Assembly: GCA_003563585.1 (NCBI GenBank)
Contig: PWUQ01000083.1
Coordinates: forward strand, 1-5,993
From: Candidatus Parvarchaeota archaeon
GTDB lineage: Archaea; Nanobdellota; Nanobdellia; CSSed11-243R1
Direction of reading: 5' to 3'
DNA: 5,993 nt
Made by a program: the position numbers and the translations under genes
Part shown: positions 1 through 5,776 of the stretch, in pieces
How positions within the stretch are numbered: position 1 is the first letter of the stretch
How the letters are laid out: each line of letters starts with the position of its first letter
The notes under the pieces: generated by a model
What the model saw: only the letters and a program-made list of their open reading frames with translations
The model's database searches: none
What the model was told of the DNA's origin: nothing

Positions 1-311
1 CTATAAACAATCCTTTGTTGGATGTTGACATATCGGGTGCAAAAGGAGCTTTAATAGTTGTTTCAGGAGGACCCACATTAACGTTGGATGAAGCAAAGGA
101 AGTTATAAATATTGTCTCTCAAAAACTCGACCAAGATGCAAAAATAAATTGGGGAGCGCAAATATTAAACGACTTGCACGATTCAATAAGAACATTACTC
201 ATAATAACTGGCGTAAGTTCACCTCAAATTTTTGGAAAGGAAAGAACAGTAGAATACAAACGCCAAAAAGAAATAGAAGAGGAGCTAGGAATATCTTTTG
301 TGGATGATTAA
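1..311 (+). CDS. ftsZ: Cell-division protein FtsZ, C-terminal part (5' end outside window)
   Basis: This is the last ~102 codons of FtsZ, the tubulin-like GTPase that builds the division ring at the cytoplasmic face of the membrane. The frame is open from the left edge and reads INNPLLDVDISGAKGAL, the conserved start of the FtsZ C-terminal domain. It continues with a GGPTLTLDEA segment, INWGAQI and a LLIITGVSSPQI strand, all typical of the family. A TTG at 15 is an internal leucine of the NPLL motif and not a start. The protein ends ELGISFVDD with a short tail, as in euryarchaeal FtsZ1. It is followed one base after its stop by secE, the usual archaeal neighbour. The GTP-binding half, including the tubulin signature, lies outside the window, so FtsZ1 versus FtsZ2 cannot be settled. 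Confidence 0.95.
   Translation, partial: INNPLLDVDISGAKGALIVVSGGPTLTLDEAKEVINIVSQKLDQDAKINWGAQILNDLHDSIRTLLIITGVSSPQIFGKERTVEYKRQKEIEEELGISFVDD
302..309 (+). promoter_or_regulatory. Probable Shine-Dalgarno for secE, inside the ftsZ stop region
   Basis: GGATGATT lies 3 nt before the ATG at 313 and resembles the GGTGATT used by the other genes here. It encodes the final Asp codons and part of the stop of ftsZ. It supports the ATG at 313 over the in-frame TTG at 298 and ATG at 304. Confidence 0.45.
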
Positions 312-312
312 A

Positions 313-555
313 ATGGATGAAGAAAAATTAAAAAAGATGCTGCCATCATTTAGTCTGAAGAAGATAAATTGGGATGTTAAGACTTGGCCAAGTAAACTTA
401 TGTATGTTCTCAGAGAGTATAAGAGAGTAATCATACTTTCAAAGAAACCAGACATTGACGAACTATCTCAAATTTCTAAAGTCACTTTCTTAGGAATAAT
501 GATAATTGGAGGAATAGGATTTATAATGCAGCTATTATTTCAGCTTTTAGTGTGA
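313..555 (+). CDS. secE: Preprotein translocase subunit SecE (Sec61-gamma homologue)
   Basis: This encodes an 80-residue single-pass membrane protein that clamps the SecY channel in the archaeal Sec translocon. A basic N-terminal segment of about 25 residues precedes the amphipathic helix YVLREYKRVIILSKKPDIDE (about 31-50), which carries the family's Y-x-R-V-x-x-x-x-KKP signature. A transmembrane helix follows at about 57-79, rich in Ile, Leu and Gly (LGIMIIGGIGF). The length is slightly above the ~60 residues of many archaeal SecE proteins because of the N-terminal extension. The ATG at 313 was chosen for its SD-like spacing and because earlier in-frame starts overlap ftsZ without an SD. The gene lies between ftsZ and nusG, the normal archaeal order. 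The stop is TGA. Confidence 0.93.
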   Translation: MDEEKLKKMLPSFSLKKINWDVKTWPSKLMYVLREYKRVIILSKKPDIDELSQISKVTFLGIMIIGGIGFIMQLLFQLLV

Positions 556-561
556 TGTAAA

Positions 562-1014
562 ATGGGAGAAATATTCGTAGTAAGAACAACAACAGGAAGA
601 GAAGCTCAAGTAATTGACAAAGTTGAGTCTAAAACAAAAGAAAAAGGACTCTCTATATTTTCAATTCTTCGCCCAAAACAAATAAAAGGATATTTTTTTG
701 TGGAGGCACTGGAAGAAGATGATGTTAACAGAGCTATTTATAGATTAAGAAATGCAAAAGGAGTTTTGGGAAAAATAAGTTTCGAAGAAATTAAAAAATT
801 CCTTATTCCAACAGTACAAACTATCAAAATAAATACAGGAGATACTGTTGAAATAATTTCAGGTCCTTTCAAAGGAGAACGCGCATTGGTAAAAAGAATA
901 ACCAAAGCAAAAGAAGAAGTAATAGTCGAACTCTTGGAAGCAGCAGTTTCAATTCCAATAACAGTTAAACTTGATTCTGTTAGACTTGTCAAGCACGAGG
1001 AAAAGAAAGAGTAA
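562..1014 (+). CDS. spt5: Transcription elongation factor Spt5 / NusG
   Basis: This 150-residue protein is archaeal Spt5, which works with Spt4 to bind the RNA polymerase clamp and keep elongation processive. The NGN domain spans about residues 3-84: the opening strand IFVVRTTTGREAQVIDKV and the GYFFVEA strand at 43-49 are family hallmarks. A single KOW domain follows at about 92-145, with GDTVEIISGPFKGERALV at its core. The length matches the usual archaeal ~145-155 residues, with one KOW as in bacterial NusG and archaeal Spt5. A GTGA at 552-555, overlapping the secE TGA, is the likely ribosome binding site. This suggests translational coupling to secE across the 6-nt gap. Confidence 0.95.
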   Translation: MGEIFVVRTTTGREAQVIDKVESKTKEKGLSIFSILRPKQIKGYFFVEALEEDDVNRAIYRLRNAKGVLGKISFEEIKKFLIPTVQTIKINTGDTVEIISGPFKGERALVKRITKAKEEVIVELLEAAVSIPITVKLDSVRLVKHEEKKE

Positions 1015-1047
1015 TGTTTTTAAAAGAGAAATTTAGATGGTGATTAT

Positions 1048-1554
1048 ATGGCTAAGGAAAAAATAAATGCACTCGTTGATGGTGGAAAAGCAACCGCAGG
1101 ACCTCCATTGGGTCCTAAATTAGGTCCATTAGGGATAAATGTCGGACAGCTTATAAACGATATAAACGAGGCAACAAAAGAATTTGAAGGAATAAAAGTT
1201 CCAGTTGATGTTATAATCGACACTGAAGCAAAAACTTGGGAAATAAAAGTAGGAAGCCCTCCAACATCACAACTTCTTTTCAAAGAGATAAACATAAGCA
1301 AAGGAAGCGGCATTGCATGGAGTGAAAAAGAAGAAGAGGACAAAAAACCCATAGTGGGTGATGTTTCAAAAGAAATAATATTAAAAATTGCCAAAATAAA
1401 ACATGATGCGATGGGCACAAGAACAATAAAAAATGCCGTCAAAAATGTTGTTGGAACATGCGTTTCTGCCGGACTTACGGTTGAAGGAAAACACCCAAAA
1501 GAAGTTCAGAAGGAAATTGATGAAGGCGCGTGGGACGATATCATAAAAGAATAA
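1048..1554 (+). CDS. rpl11: Large-subunit ribosomal protein L11 (uL11)
   Basis: This 168-residue protein binds the GTPase-associated region of 23S rRNA at the base of the L10/L12 stalk and helps factor binding. The N-terminal domain carries the near-invariant proline/glycine loop GPPLGPKLGPLGINV (residues 18-32). The C-terminal RNA-binding domain runs from about 70 to 150 and includes KIKHDAMG and GTCVSAGLTVEGKHPKEVQKEI. An archaeal C-terminal extension (DEGAWDDIIKE) follows. An excellent SD, GGTGA at 1039-1043, lies 4 nt before the ATG. The gene follows nusG by 33 nt and is separated from rpl1 by 66 nt that contain a probable promoter. Confidence 0.97.
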   Translation: MAKEKINALVDGGKATAGPPLGPKLGPLGINVGQLINDINEATKEFEGIKVPVDVIIDTEAKTWEIKVGSPPTSQLLFKEINISKGSGIAWSEKEEEDKKPIVGDVSKEIILKIAKIKHDAMGTRTIKNAVKNVVGTCVSAGLTVEGKHPKEVQKEIDEGAWDDIIKE

Positions 1555-1556
1555 AA

Positions 1557-1565
1557 TTTATAAAG
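1557..1565 (+). promoter_or_regulatory. Candidate TATA box for the rpl1-rpl10-rpl12 unit
   Basis: TTTATAAAG, preceded by an A-rich BRE-like stretch, begins 2 nt after the rpl11 stop. With the usual archaeal distance of about 25-27 nt, transcription would start near 1586-1588. The transcript would then have a ~33-nt leader holding the hairpin and ribosome binding site of rpl1. A second TATA-like stretch (about 1577-1584) would give a start inside the hairpin and fits less well. This is inference from sequence alone, and read-through from rpl11 is also possible. Confidence 0.5.
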
Positions 1566-1596
1566 CATAATTTAGATTATATTTTTAACATCGCGT

Positions 1597-1613
1597 ACCA
1601 CTTAGGTGGGAGA
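1597..1613 (+). promoter_or_regulatory. Structured rpl1 leader: hairpin overlapping the ribosome binding site
   Basis: CCAC (1598-1601) can pair with GTGG (1606-1609) across a TTAG loop. The 3' arm runs into GGGAG, the only SD-like element before the rpl1 ATG at 1621 (GGAG at 1609-1612, 8 nt spacing). Folding would therefore partly hide the SD. The stretch TAGGTGGGAG (1603-1612) is also identical, as I recall it, to the E. coli 23S rRNA strand at the base of the L1 stalk. The stem is only 4 bp, so the structure may need a protein to hold it. Confidence 0.4.
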
Positions 1614-1620
1614 TGACAAA

Positions 1621-2271
1621 ATGGAAAAGCAAGAAGTTATTAATAAATTAAAGGAATTGAGAGAAAATTCAAAAAAGAGAAAATTTTCTCAGTCAATTGA
1701 TTTTTCTATTGTTTTAAAAGAGATTAATCTAAAGAATCCTGAGGAAAGAATAGAAGACTTTCTTATATTACCAAATAAAATAGAAAAGGCTGTTAAGATA
1801 TGTGCGCTTGTTGATAAAGATTTGAGCACTCAGGCAAAAGAAACCTGCGACAAAGTGATTGTTGTGAATGAATTTTCAAAATGGGATGGAAAATCAAGGG
1901 AAATAAAAAAACTTGCCGATGAATACGATTTTTTTATTGCACAAGCAACAATAATGTCTGACATAGCAAAAACATTCGGTAAATTCTTTGGACCAAAAGG
2001 AAAAATGCCAAATCCTAAATCTGGTTCAATTGTTCCACCTAATAAAGATTTAAAAGAAGTTGTTGAAAGACTTAAAAAAACAGTTCACGTAAAAGCAAAA
2101 AAACAACCAGTAATATCTGCAAGAGTTGGAACTGAAGAAATGCCAGATGAAAAAATAGCTGAGAATATTCTTTACATATACAATAACATACTTCCAAAAA
2201 TACCAAGAAAGGAACAACAGATAAAAAAGAAAACAATCAAATTAACAATGTCAAAATCGGTGATGCTATAA
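1621..2271 (+). CDS. rpl1: Large-subunit ribosomal protein L1 (uL1)
   Basis: This 216-residue protein binds the L1 stalk of 23S rRNA, which guides deacylated tRNA out of the E site. In archaea such as Methanococcus vannielii it also represses its own operon. The RNA-binding domain I is seen as RKFSQSIDF (20-28), then INLKNPEERIEDFLILP (35-51), and at the C-terminal side ARVGTEEMPDEKIAENI (167-183). Domain II holds KFFGPKGKMPNPKSGSIVPP (121-140). The ATG at 1621 was chosen because GGAG lies 8 nt upstream. The in-frame GTG at 1606 lies inside the SD/hairpin and would have no SD of its own. The stop overlaps the rpl10 ATG by one base (TAATG), so the two are probably translationally coupled. Confidence 0.96.
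   Translation: MEKQEVINKLKELRENSKKRKFSQSIDFSIVLKEINLKNPEERIEDFLILPNKIEKAVKICALVDKDLSTQAKETCDKVIVVNEFSKWDGKSREIKKLADEYDFFIAQATIMSDIAKTFGKFFGPKGKMPNPKSGSIVPPNKDLKEVVERLKKTVHVKAKKQPVISARVGTEEMPDEKIAENILYIYNNILPKIPRKEQQIKKKTIKLTMSKSVML
1655..1698 (+). promoter_or_regulatory. Long stem-loop inside the rpl1 coding region, possible L1 autoregulatory site
   Basis: The 5' arm AATTGA+GAGAAAATT (1655-1669) pairs perfectly with AATTTTCTC (1682-1690) and then TCAATT (1693-1698). The 3' side has a 2-nt AG bulge at 1691-1692 and the loop is 12 nt (1670-1681). That makes 15 pairs. It lies 34-77 nt after the start codon. In Methanococcus vannielii the L1 operator is known to lie about 30 nt into the L1 gene. 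The 3' arm overlaps codons for the conserved FSQSI, so part of the pairing may be forced by the protein sequence. Confidence 0.4.
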
Positions 2272-3299
2272 TGACAGTTCTTACAAGAGAAATACCAAAA
2301 TGGAAAACAAAAAAACTAGATAGCGTAATAGAAAAAATGAAATCAAATAAAACCGTTGGAATAATAGACATTGTTGAAATACCTGCAAAAGAACTTCATA
2401 AAATAAGATGTAAATTAAGAGACCAGATGGATTTTGAAATAGTTAAAAAAACAATTCTTGAATTAGCACTGGAAAAATGTAAAGATGATTTAAAAAACAT
2501 TGAAAAATTAAAAGATAATTTGGGTGTAATGCCATCCTTACTTGTTTCAGATTTAAATCCTTTTGAATTATCACAATTATTCAGAAAAAATAGAACACCT
2601 GCGTCAGCAAAACCAGGACAAATTTCACCAAAAGACATTGTTATTGAAGCAGGACCCACACCCTTTGCACCAGGTCCAATGCTTTCAGAATTAAAATCTA
2701 AAGGGTTAAAAGTAAAAGTCGAAGCGGGGAAAATTGCGATTACAAAAGATTCTGTATTAGTTAAAGAAGGAGAAGAAATTGATGAGGACACTGCTGATTT
2801 GCTTACAAAATTCAAAATAAAACCTATGGAAGTTGGACTTGAATTTGCGAGTGCATGGGAAGATGGTTGCATATTTAATAAAGAAGTTCTTCAATTTAAT
2901 CCTGAAGAATATATTGAAAATCTTAAGGTTGCCGCAAGTAGAGCATTTATGCTTTCGGTTGGTTTGCCTTATCCAACAAAAGAGAATATTGTATTGCTTG
3001 TATCCAAAGCATTTAACGAGGCTAAAACACTTGCAAAAGAAAAGGACATATTTGTTGATGTTTTGGCAGGAGATATGCTTGCAAAAGCAGATGCACAAGC
3101 AAAAGAATTGAATAAGTATGCGTTGGAAAATAAGCCAAAAGAGGAAAAAGAGGAAAACAAAACCGAGGAAAAACAAGAAGAAAACAAAACCGAGGAAAAA
3201 GTCGAAGAGAAATCTGATGAGGAAAAACAAGAGGAAAACAAACCTGAAGAAAAAGAAGATTCAGATAATACTCAAAAAAATAATCAAGAAGGTGATTAA
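2271..3299 (+). CDS. rpl10: Large-subunit ribosomal protein L10 / stalk protein P0 (uL10)
   Basis: This 342-residue protein anchors the ribosomal stalk: its N-terminal domain binds 23S rRNA beside L11 and its C-terminal helices carry L12 dimers. The rRNA-binding domain spans about 1-105. The archaeal/eukaryotic insertion domain spans about 108-183 and includes [22 protein letters not shown]. Three L12-docking helices are visible at about 213-285 ([34 protein letters not shown]), suggesting three L12 dimers. From 294 the tail is a tandem acidic/lysine repeat ending KNNQEGD. The common stalk end GLxxLFG is absent, although L12 here keeps it. The ATG overlaps the rpl1 stop by one base and is preceded by GGTGAT at 2259-2264, inside rpl1. 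Confidence 0.95.
   Translation: MTVLTREIPKWKTKKLDSVIEKMKSNKTVGIIDIVEIPAKELHKIRCKLRDQMDFEIVKKTILELALEKCKDDLKNIEKLKDNLGVMPSLLVSDLNPFELSQLFRKNRTPASAKPGQISPKDIVIEAGPTPFAPGPMLSELKSKGLKVKVEAGKIAITKDSVLVKEGEEIDEDTADLLTKFKIKPMEVGLEFASAWEDGCIFNKEVLQFNPEEYIENLKVAASRAFMLSVGLPYPTKENIVLLVSKAFNEAKTLAKEKDIFVDVLAGDMLAKADAQAKELNKYALENKPKEEKEENKTEEKQEENKTEEKVEEKSDEEKQEENKPEEKEDSDNTQKNNQEGD
3150..3257 (+). repeat. Four in-frame 27-nt tandem repeats encoding a nonapeptide in the L10 tail
   Basis: Units are 3150-3176 (EENKTEEKQ), 3177-3203 (EENKTEEKV), 3204-3230 (EEKSDEEKQ) and 3231-3257 (EENKPEEKE). The preceding residues LENKPKEEK look like a decayed fifth unit. The DNA is also repeated: 3165-3188 matches 3219-3242 at 23 of 24 bases, exactly two units apart. 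This points to recent slippage or duplication and not to convergence of low-complexity protein alone. Confidence 0.85.
3291..3296 (+). promoter_or_regulatory. Shine-Dalgarno of rpl12, overlapping the end of rpl10
   Basis: GGTGAT forms the last two codons (Gly-Asp) of rpl10 and runs directly into its TAA. The rpl12 ATG follows at 3302. The layout implies that ribosomes finishing L10 feed L12, which is needed in several copies per stalk. Confidence 0.75.
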
Positions 3300-3301
3300 A
3301 A

Positions 3302-3622
3302 ATGGAAACAATGTATGCAGCTTTATTAATACATAAAGCTGGAAAGGAAGTAAACGAAGAAAATATGAAAAAGGTTCTTGATGCAGCGGGAATCGATACA
3401 GAAGCAAAAAATATAAAAGCAGTTGTTGCTGCTCTTAAAGATTCTAATATAGATGAAATAATCGAAAAGGCATCAGCAGTTTCAGCAGCACCAGCCCCAA
3501 CAGCAGCACAAGCAACACCAGAAACAAAAACAGAAGATGGAAAGAAAGAAGAGGAAGACGAAGACGACGACGAGAAAAAAGAAGAAGAAGCTGCGGCAGG
3601 ATTAGCAGGACTTTTCGGATAG
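3302..3622 (+). CDS. rpl12: Ribosomal stalk protein L12 / P1 (archaeal type)
   Basis: This 106-residue protein is the archaeal P1 stalk protein, unrelated in fold to bacterial L7/L12. It forms dimers on the L10 helices and recruits translational GTPases. The helical dimerisation domain spans about 1-58 and begins [21 protein letters not shown], which is typical. An Ala/Pro hinge ([14 protein letters not shown]) follows at about 61-74. A strongly acidic segment follows at about 78-96, and the family's C-terminal factor-binding motif GLAGLFG ends the protein. The length is normal. It is the last gene of the plus-strand block and is followed by a T-rich terminator. Confidence 0.97.
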   Translation: METMYAALLIHKAGKEVNEENMKKVLDAAGIDTEAKNIKAVVAALKDSNIDEIIEKASAVSAAPAPTAAQATPETKTEDGKKEEEDEDDDEKKEEEAAAGLAGLFG

Positions 3623-3667
3623 AAAAACCAGCTAACCTTTTTCTTTTATTTTTTTCATTTTTTCAAT
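3622..3667 (+). terminator. T-rich terminator of the ribosomal block
   Basis: After the rpl12 stop the plus strand has several runs of 4 to 7 Ts between about 3638 and 3663, the usual archaeal intrinsic termination signal. GAAAAA (3622-3627) and TTTTTC (3638-3643) could form a weak A-T stem around CCAGCTAACC. Read on the minus strand the same arms give GGTTTTTC, so the element could also help end the convergent minus-strand transcript. The gap between the two stop codons is only 51 nt. Confidence 0.6.
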
Positions 3668-3673
3668 GATATA

Positions 3674-4015
3674 TTACTGACAGGTTCTAAAGTCTGCATC
3701 CTCGTCAGCATATCCACAATCATTGCTTACACATTCTACATCTCTTTCGCAGTAATCACCAGAAACTCCTGGTTCAAAGCAAAATGTATATCTTTCATAT
3801 GGTGATTCTCTTCTACAAACATAATCTTCACAACATCTATCAGAACCAGCAACAACAGAACATCTTTCCCCTCTTGGTATGCATTGTTCAACACCCCAAA
3901 AATATTCAGTTCCTTCTTTACCTTCAGTTAAAATACCCATACCAAAAATTATGCCTACAACCGCGACAATTAAACAAATAATTAATATTACAATAACATT
4001 AAATGAAAGTTCCAT
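3674..4015 (-). CDS. Membrane-anchored Cys-rich protein with knottin-like cysteine order
   Basis: I do not recognise a named family for this 113-residue protein. A single hydrophobic helix spans about residues 5-29 after a very short N-terminus (MELSFNVIVI), with G21xxxG25 inside it. It is followed by an acidic, Cys-rich domain, likely extracellular. Ten cysteines lie at 45, 52, 61, 62, 67, 79, 89, 95, 100 and 112. The first six follow C-x6-C-x8-CC-x4-C-x11-C, the order of inhibitor-cystine-knot peptides. The last four follow C-x5-C-x4-C-x11-C, like short repeats found in surface proteins. The even number suggests five disulfides. No class III signal-peptide cleavage motif is seen, so it is probably an uncleaved anchor. 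It lies 21 nt downstream of alaS with no SD. Its role is unknown: surface adhesin, minor pilin-like protein or toxin-like peptide are only guesses. Confidence 0.8.
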   Translation of the reverse strand: MELSFNVIVILIICLIVAVVGIIFGMGILTEGKEGTEYFWGVEQCIPRGERCSVVAGSDRCCEDYVCRRESPYERYTFCFEPGVSGDYCERDVECVSNDCGYADEDADFRTCQ

Positions 4016-4035
4016 ACTATATTTTAAAAATTCGA

Positions 4036-4044
4036 TTTATTTAA
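4036..4044 (-). promoter_or_regulatory. Candidate TATA box for the Cys-rich protein gene
   Basis: Read on the minus strand this is TTAAATAAA, overlapping the alaS stop. Its centre is about 25 nt before the ATG at 4015, which would place the transcription start at the start codon. With no GGTGA element before this gene, a leaderless mRNA would fit. In such an AT-rich sequence a chance match is quite possible. Confidence 0.35.
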
Positions 4045-5776
4045 GAATTGCTTTTATTCTTCGAGTACCGGCAGCTATAGATTTTTCTTTAACAATTTTG
4101 AATTTCCCAAGCTCACTTGTTTTTTTTACGTGAGGTCCGCCACATATTTCTTTTGAAAAATCATCTATAAAATACACAAAAACCTTTTCTCCGTACTTTT
4201 CATCAAATATACCTTTTGCACCTATATCTTTTGCCTCGTCAACACTCATTTCCTTTTTAACAATGTCTAAATCCTGATTTATTTTTTCATTTACAATTTT
4301 TTCTATTTCTTCAATTTCTTCTTGTTTAAGTTTCCTATCAAAGTTAAAATCGAATCTAAGTCTTTCAGGAGTTATGTTTGAACCTCTTTGTTCTACTTTT
4401 TTACCCAGAACTCTTCTTAAAGCTTCTCCAAGCAAATGTGTTGCAGTGTGAAGTTTTTTTGTTTCTTTTGAACTATCTGCTAATCCACCTTTGAATTTTT
4501 TATTTGCTCCCTTTTTAGACATCTTTTTATGTTTTTCATATTCTTTATTGAAACCATTTACATCAACTTTCAAATTTTTTTCTTTCCCAAGTTCTACAGT
4601 CATTTCTATTGGAAAACCAAACGATTGAAATAAAAGAAACGCGTCTTTTCCAGATATGTCTCCGTCCTTTGCGATATCCTTAAATTTTCTAAGTCCTGTT
4701 TTTAATGTTCTTGCAAATTTTTTCTTTTCCTTTTTGAATTCTTTCAATATAAAATCTGCGTTTTTATCGAGTTCTGGATAATCTTCCTTATAAAAATCTA
4801 TTACTGATTTGATTATTTCTTCTTCATAATTTTCTTTCGTTTCTAAAATTTTGCTATATCTTATAGTCCTTCTTATCAATCTTCTTAAAACATATCCCCT
4901 ATCTAAATTTGAGGGAATTATTTTTTCAGCAAGCAAAAAAGTTGAAGCCTTCAAATGATCTGCCACAATCCTCTCTGCTTTTTTATTTTTATTTTTTGAA
5001 TTTTCTCTTATCTTTTTTATTAATTTTTTAAAAGAATCAATTTCATAAACACTCTCGCAGTTATTTAAAATTGCAACAGTTCTTTCAACACCCATACCTG
5101 TATCTACATTTTTCTGTTTTAATGGTTCGTATTTCCCACTTTTTGTTTTGTTGTATTCCATAAATACAGAATTCCAAATTTCAAAATATTTACCACAGTT
5201 ACACCCTGGTTTGCAATTTTCATTGCATTTTTCTTTTCCAGTATCTATAAACATTTCTGTATCCGGTCCACATGGCCCAGTTTCTCCAGCAGGCCCCCAC
5301 CAATTATCTTCTTTAGGCATGTAAAATATTCTTTCTTCAGGAATCCCTAATTTCTTCCAAATTTTTGCGGACTCTTCATCTTTAGGAACTTTATCATTTC
5401 CTTTAAAAACAGTAACATATAATTTTTTCTTATCTATTTTTAATACATTTATTAAAAAATCATAACACATCCCAATAGATTCTTTTTTCCAATAATCTCC
5501 TAAAGACCAGTTTCCAAGCATCTCAAAAAAAGTATTGTGTGTAGAATCTCCCACATCATCAATATCTCCAGTTCTGAGACATTTTTGAACACTTACTAAT
5601 CTTTTTCCAGACGGGTGTTCTTCTCCCAAAAGAAATGGAACTAATGGATGCATCCCAGCTGTTGTAAATAAAACAGTCGGGTCATTTTCAGGAATAATTG
5701 AAGCTGAATTTATTTCTTCATGGTTTTGCTTTTTAAAAAAATCAATATATTTTTTTTTCAAATCATTAGTTTTCAT
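4037..5776 (-). CDS. alaS: Alanyl-tRNA synthetase, bacterial type, lacking the C-Ala domain
   Basis: This class II synthetase charges tRNA-Ala and should clear mischarged Ser/Gly. With the second ATG as start it has 579 residues, against roughly 870-900 for full bacterial or archaeal enzymes. The catalytic core shows NDPTVLFTTAGMHPLVPFLLGEEH (31-54), the motif 2 region with RTGDIDDVGDSTHNTFFEMLGNWS (68-91), GPAGETGPCGPDTEMF (161-176) and motif 3 DTGMGVERTVAIL (225-237). A Cys cluster lies at C184, C188, C192 and C194. The tRNA-binding helical region spans about 245-430. The editing domain keeps both metal motifs, H443-x3-H447 (HTATH) and C545-x3-H549 (CGGPH). The protein stops at GTRRIKAILK, the editing-domain boundary, so DHHA1/C-Ala is missing. 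The N-terminus is of bacterial type and lacks the archaeal N-terminal extension, implying transfer. The ATG at 5776 overlaps the leuS TGA by one base. Confidence 0.95.
   Translation of the reverse strand: MKTNDLKKKYIDFFKKQNHEEINSASIIPENDPTVLFTTAGMHPLVPFLLGEEHPSGKRLVSVQKCLRTGDIDDVGDSTHNTFFEMLGNWSLGDYWKKESIGMCYDFLINVLKIDKKKLYVTVFKGNDKVPKDEESAKIWKKLGIPEERIFYMPKEDNWWGPAGETGPCGPDTEMFIDTGKEKCNENCKPGCNCGKYFEIWNSVFMEYNKTKSGKYEPLKQKNVDTGMGVERTVAILNNCESVYEIDSFKKLIKKIRENSKNKNKKAERIVADHLKASTFLLAEKIIPSNLDRGYVLRRLIRRTIRYSKILETKENYEEEIIKSVIDFYKEDYPELDKNADFILKEFKKEKKKFARTLKTGLRKFKDIAKDGDISGKDAFLLFQSFGFPIEMTVELGKEKNLKVDVNGFNKEYEKHKKMSKKGANKKFKGGLADSSKETKKLHTATHLLGEALRRVLGKKVEQRGSNITPERLRFDFNFDRKLKQEEIEEIEKIVNEKINQDLDIVKKEMSVDEAKDIGAKGIFDEKYGEKVFVYFIDDFSKEICGGPHVKKTSELGKFKIVKEKSIAAGTRRIKAILK

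Noticed and set aside
15..311. TTG at 15 as the start of a 98-residue protein
   Set aside because: The frame is open upstream and reads INNPLL, the conserved FtsZ domain boundary. The TTG is an internal leucine.
1017..1025. TTTTTAAAA between nusG and rpl11 as a promoter
   Set aside because: Its expected transcription start falls at about the rpl11 ATG, which would remove the excellent GGTGA SD. More likely rpl11 is read through from nusG.
1606..1620. GTG at 1606 as the rpl1 start, adding MGDDK
   Set aside because: It lies within the only SD and hairpin. GGAG at 1609-1612 is well spaced for the ATG at 1621, and family alignment from memory starts near MEK.
2396..3241. Antisense open frames opposite rpl10 (Ser/Phe-rich products)
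   Set aside because: They mirror the Lys/Glu-rich codons of rpl10, have no SD and show no recognisable motifs.
3150..3257. The direct repeats as a CRISPR-like array
   Set aside because: The units are contiguous, without spacers, in frame, and encode the charged tail of L10.
3784..4133. Plus-strand open frames opposite the Cys-rich gene and the alaS end
   Set aside because: They overlap well-supported minus-strand genes and have low-complexity products without SD sites.
4037..5776. A stand-alone AlaX editing protein
   Set aside because: The complete class II catalytic core with motifs 1-3 precedes the editing domain, so it is a synthetase.
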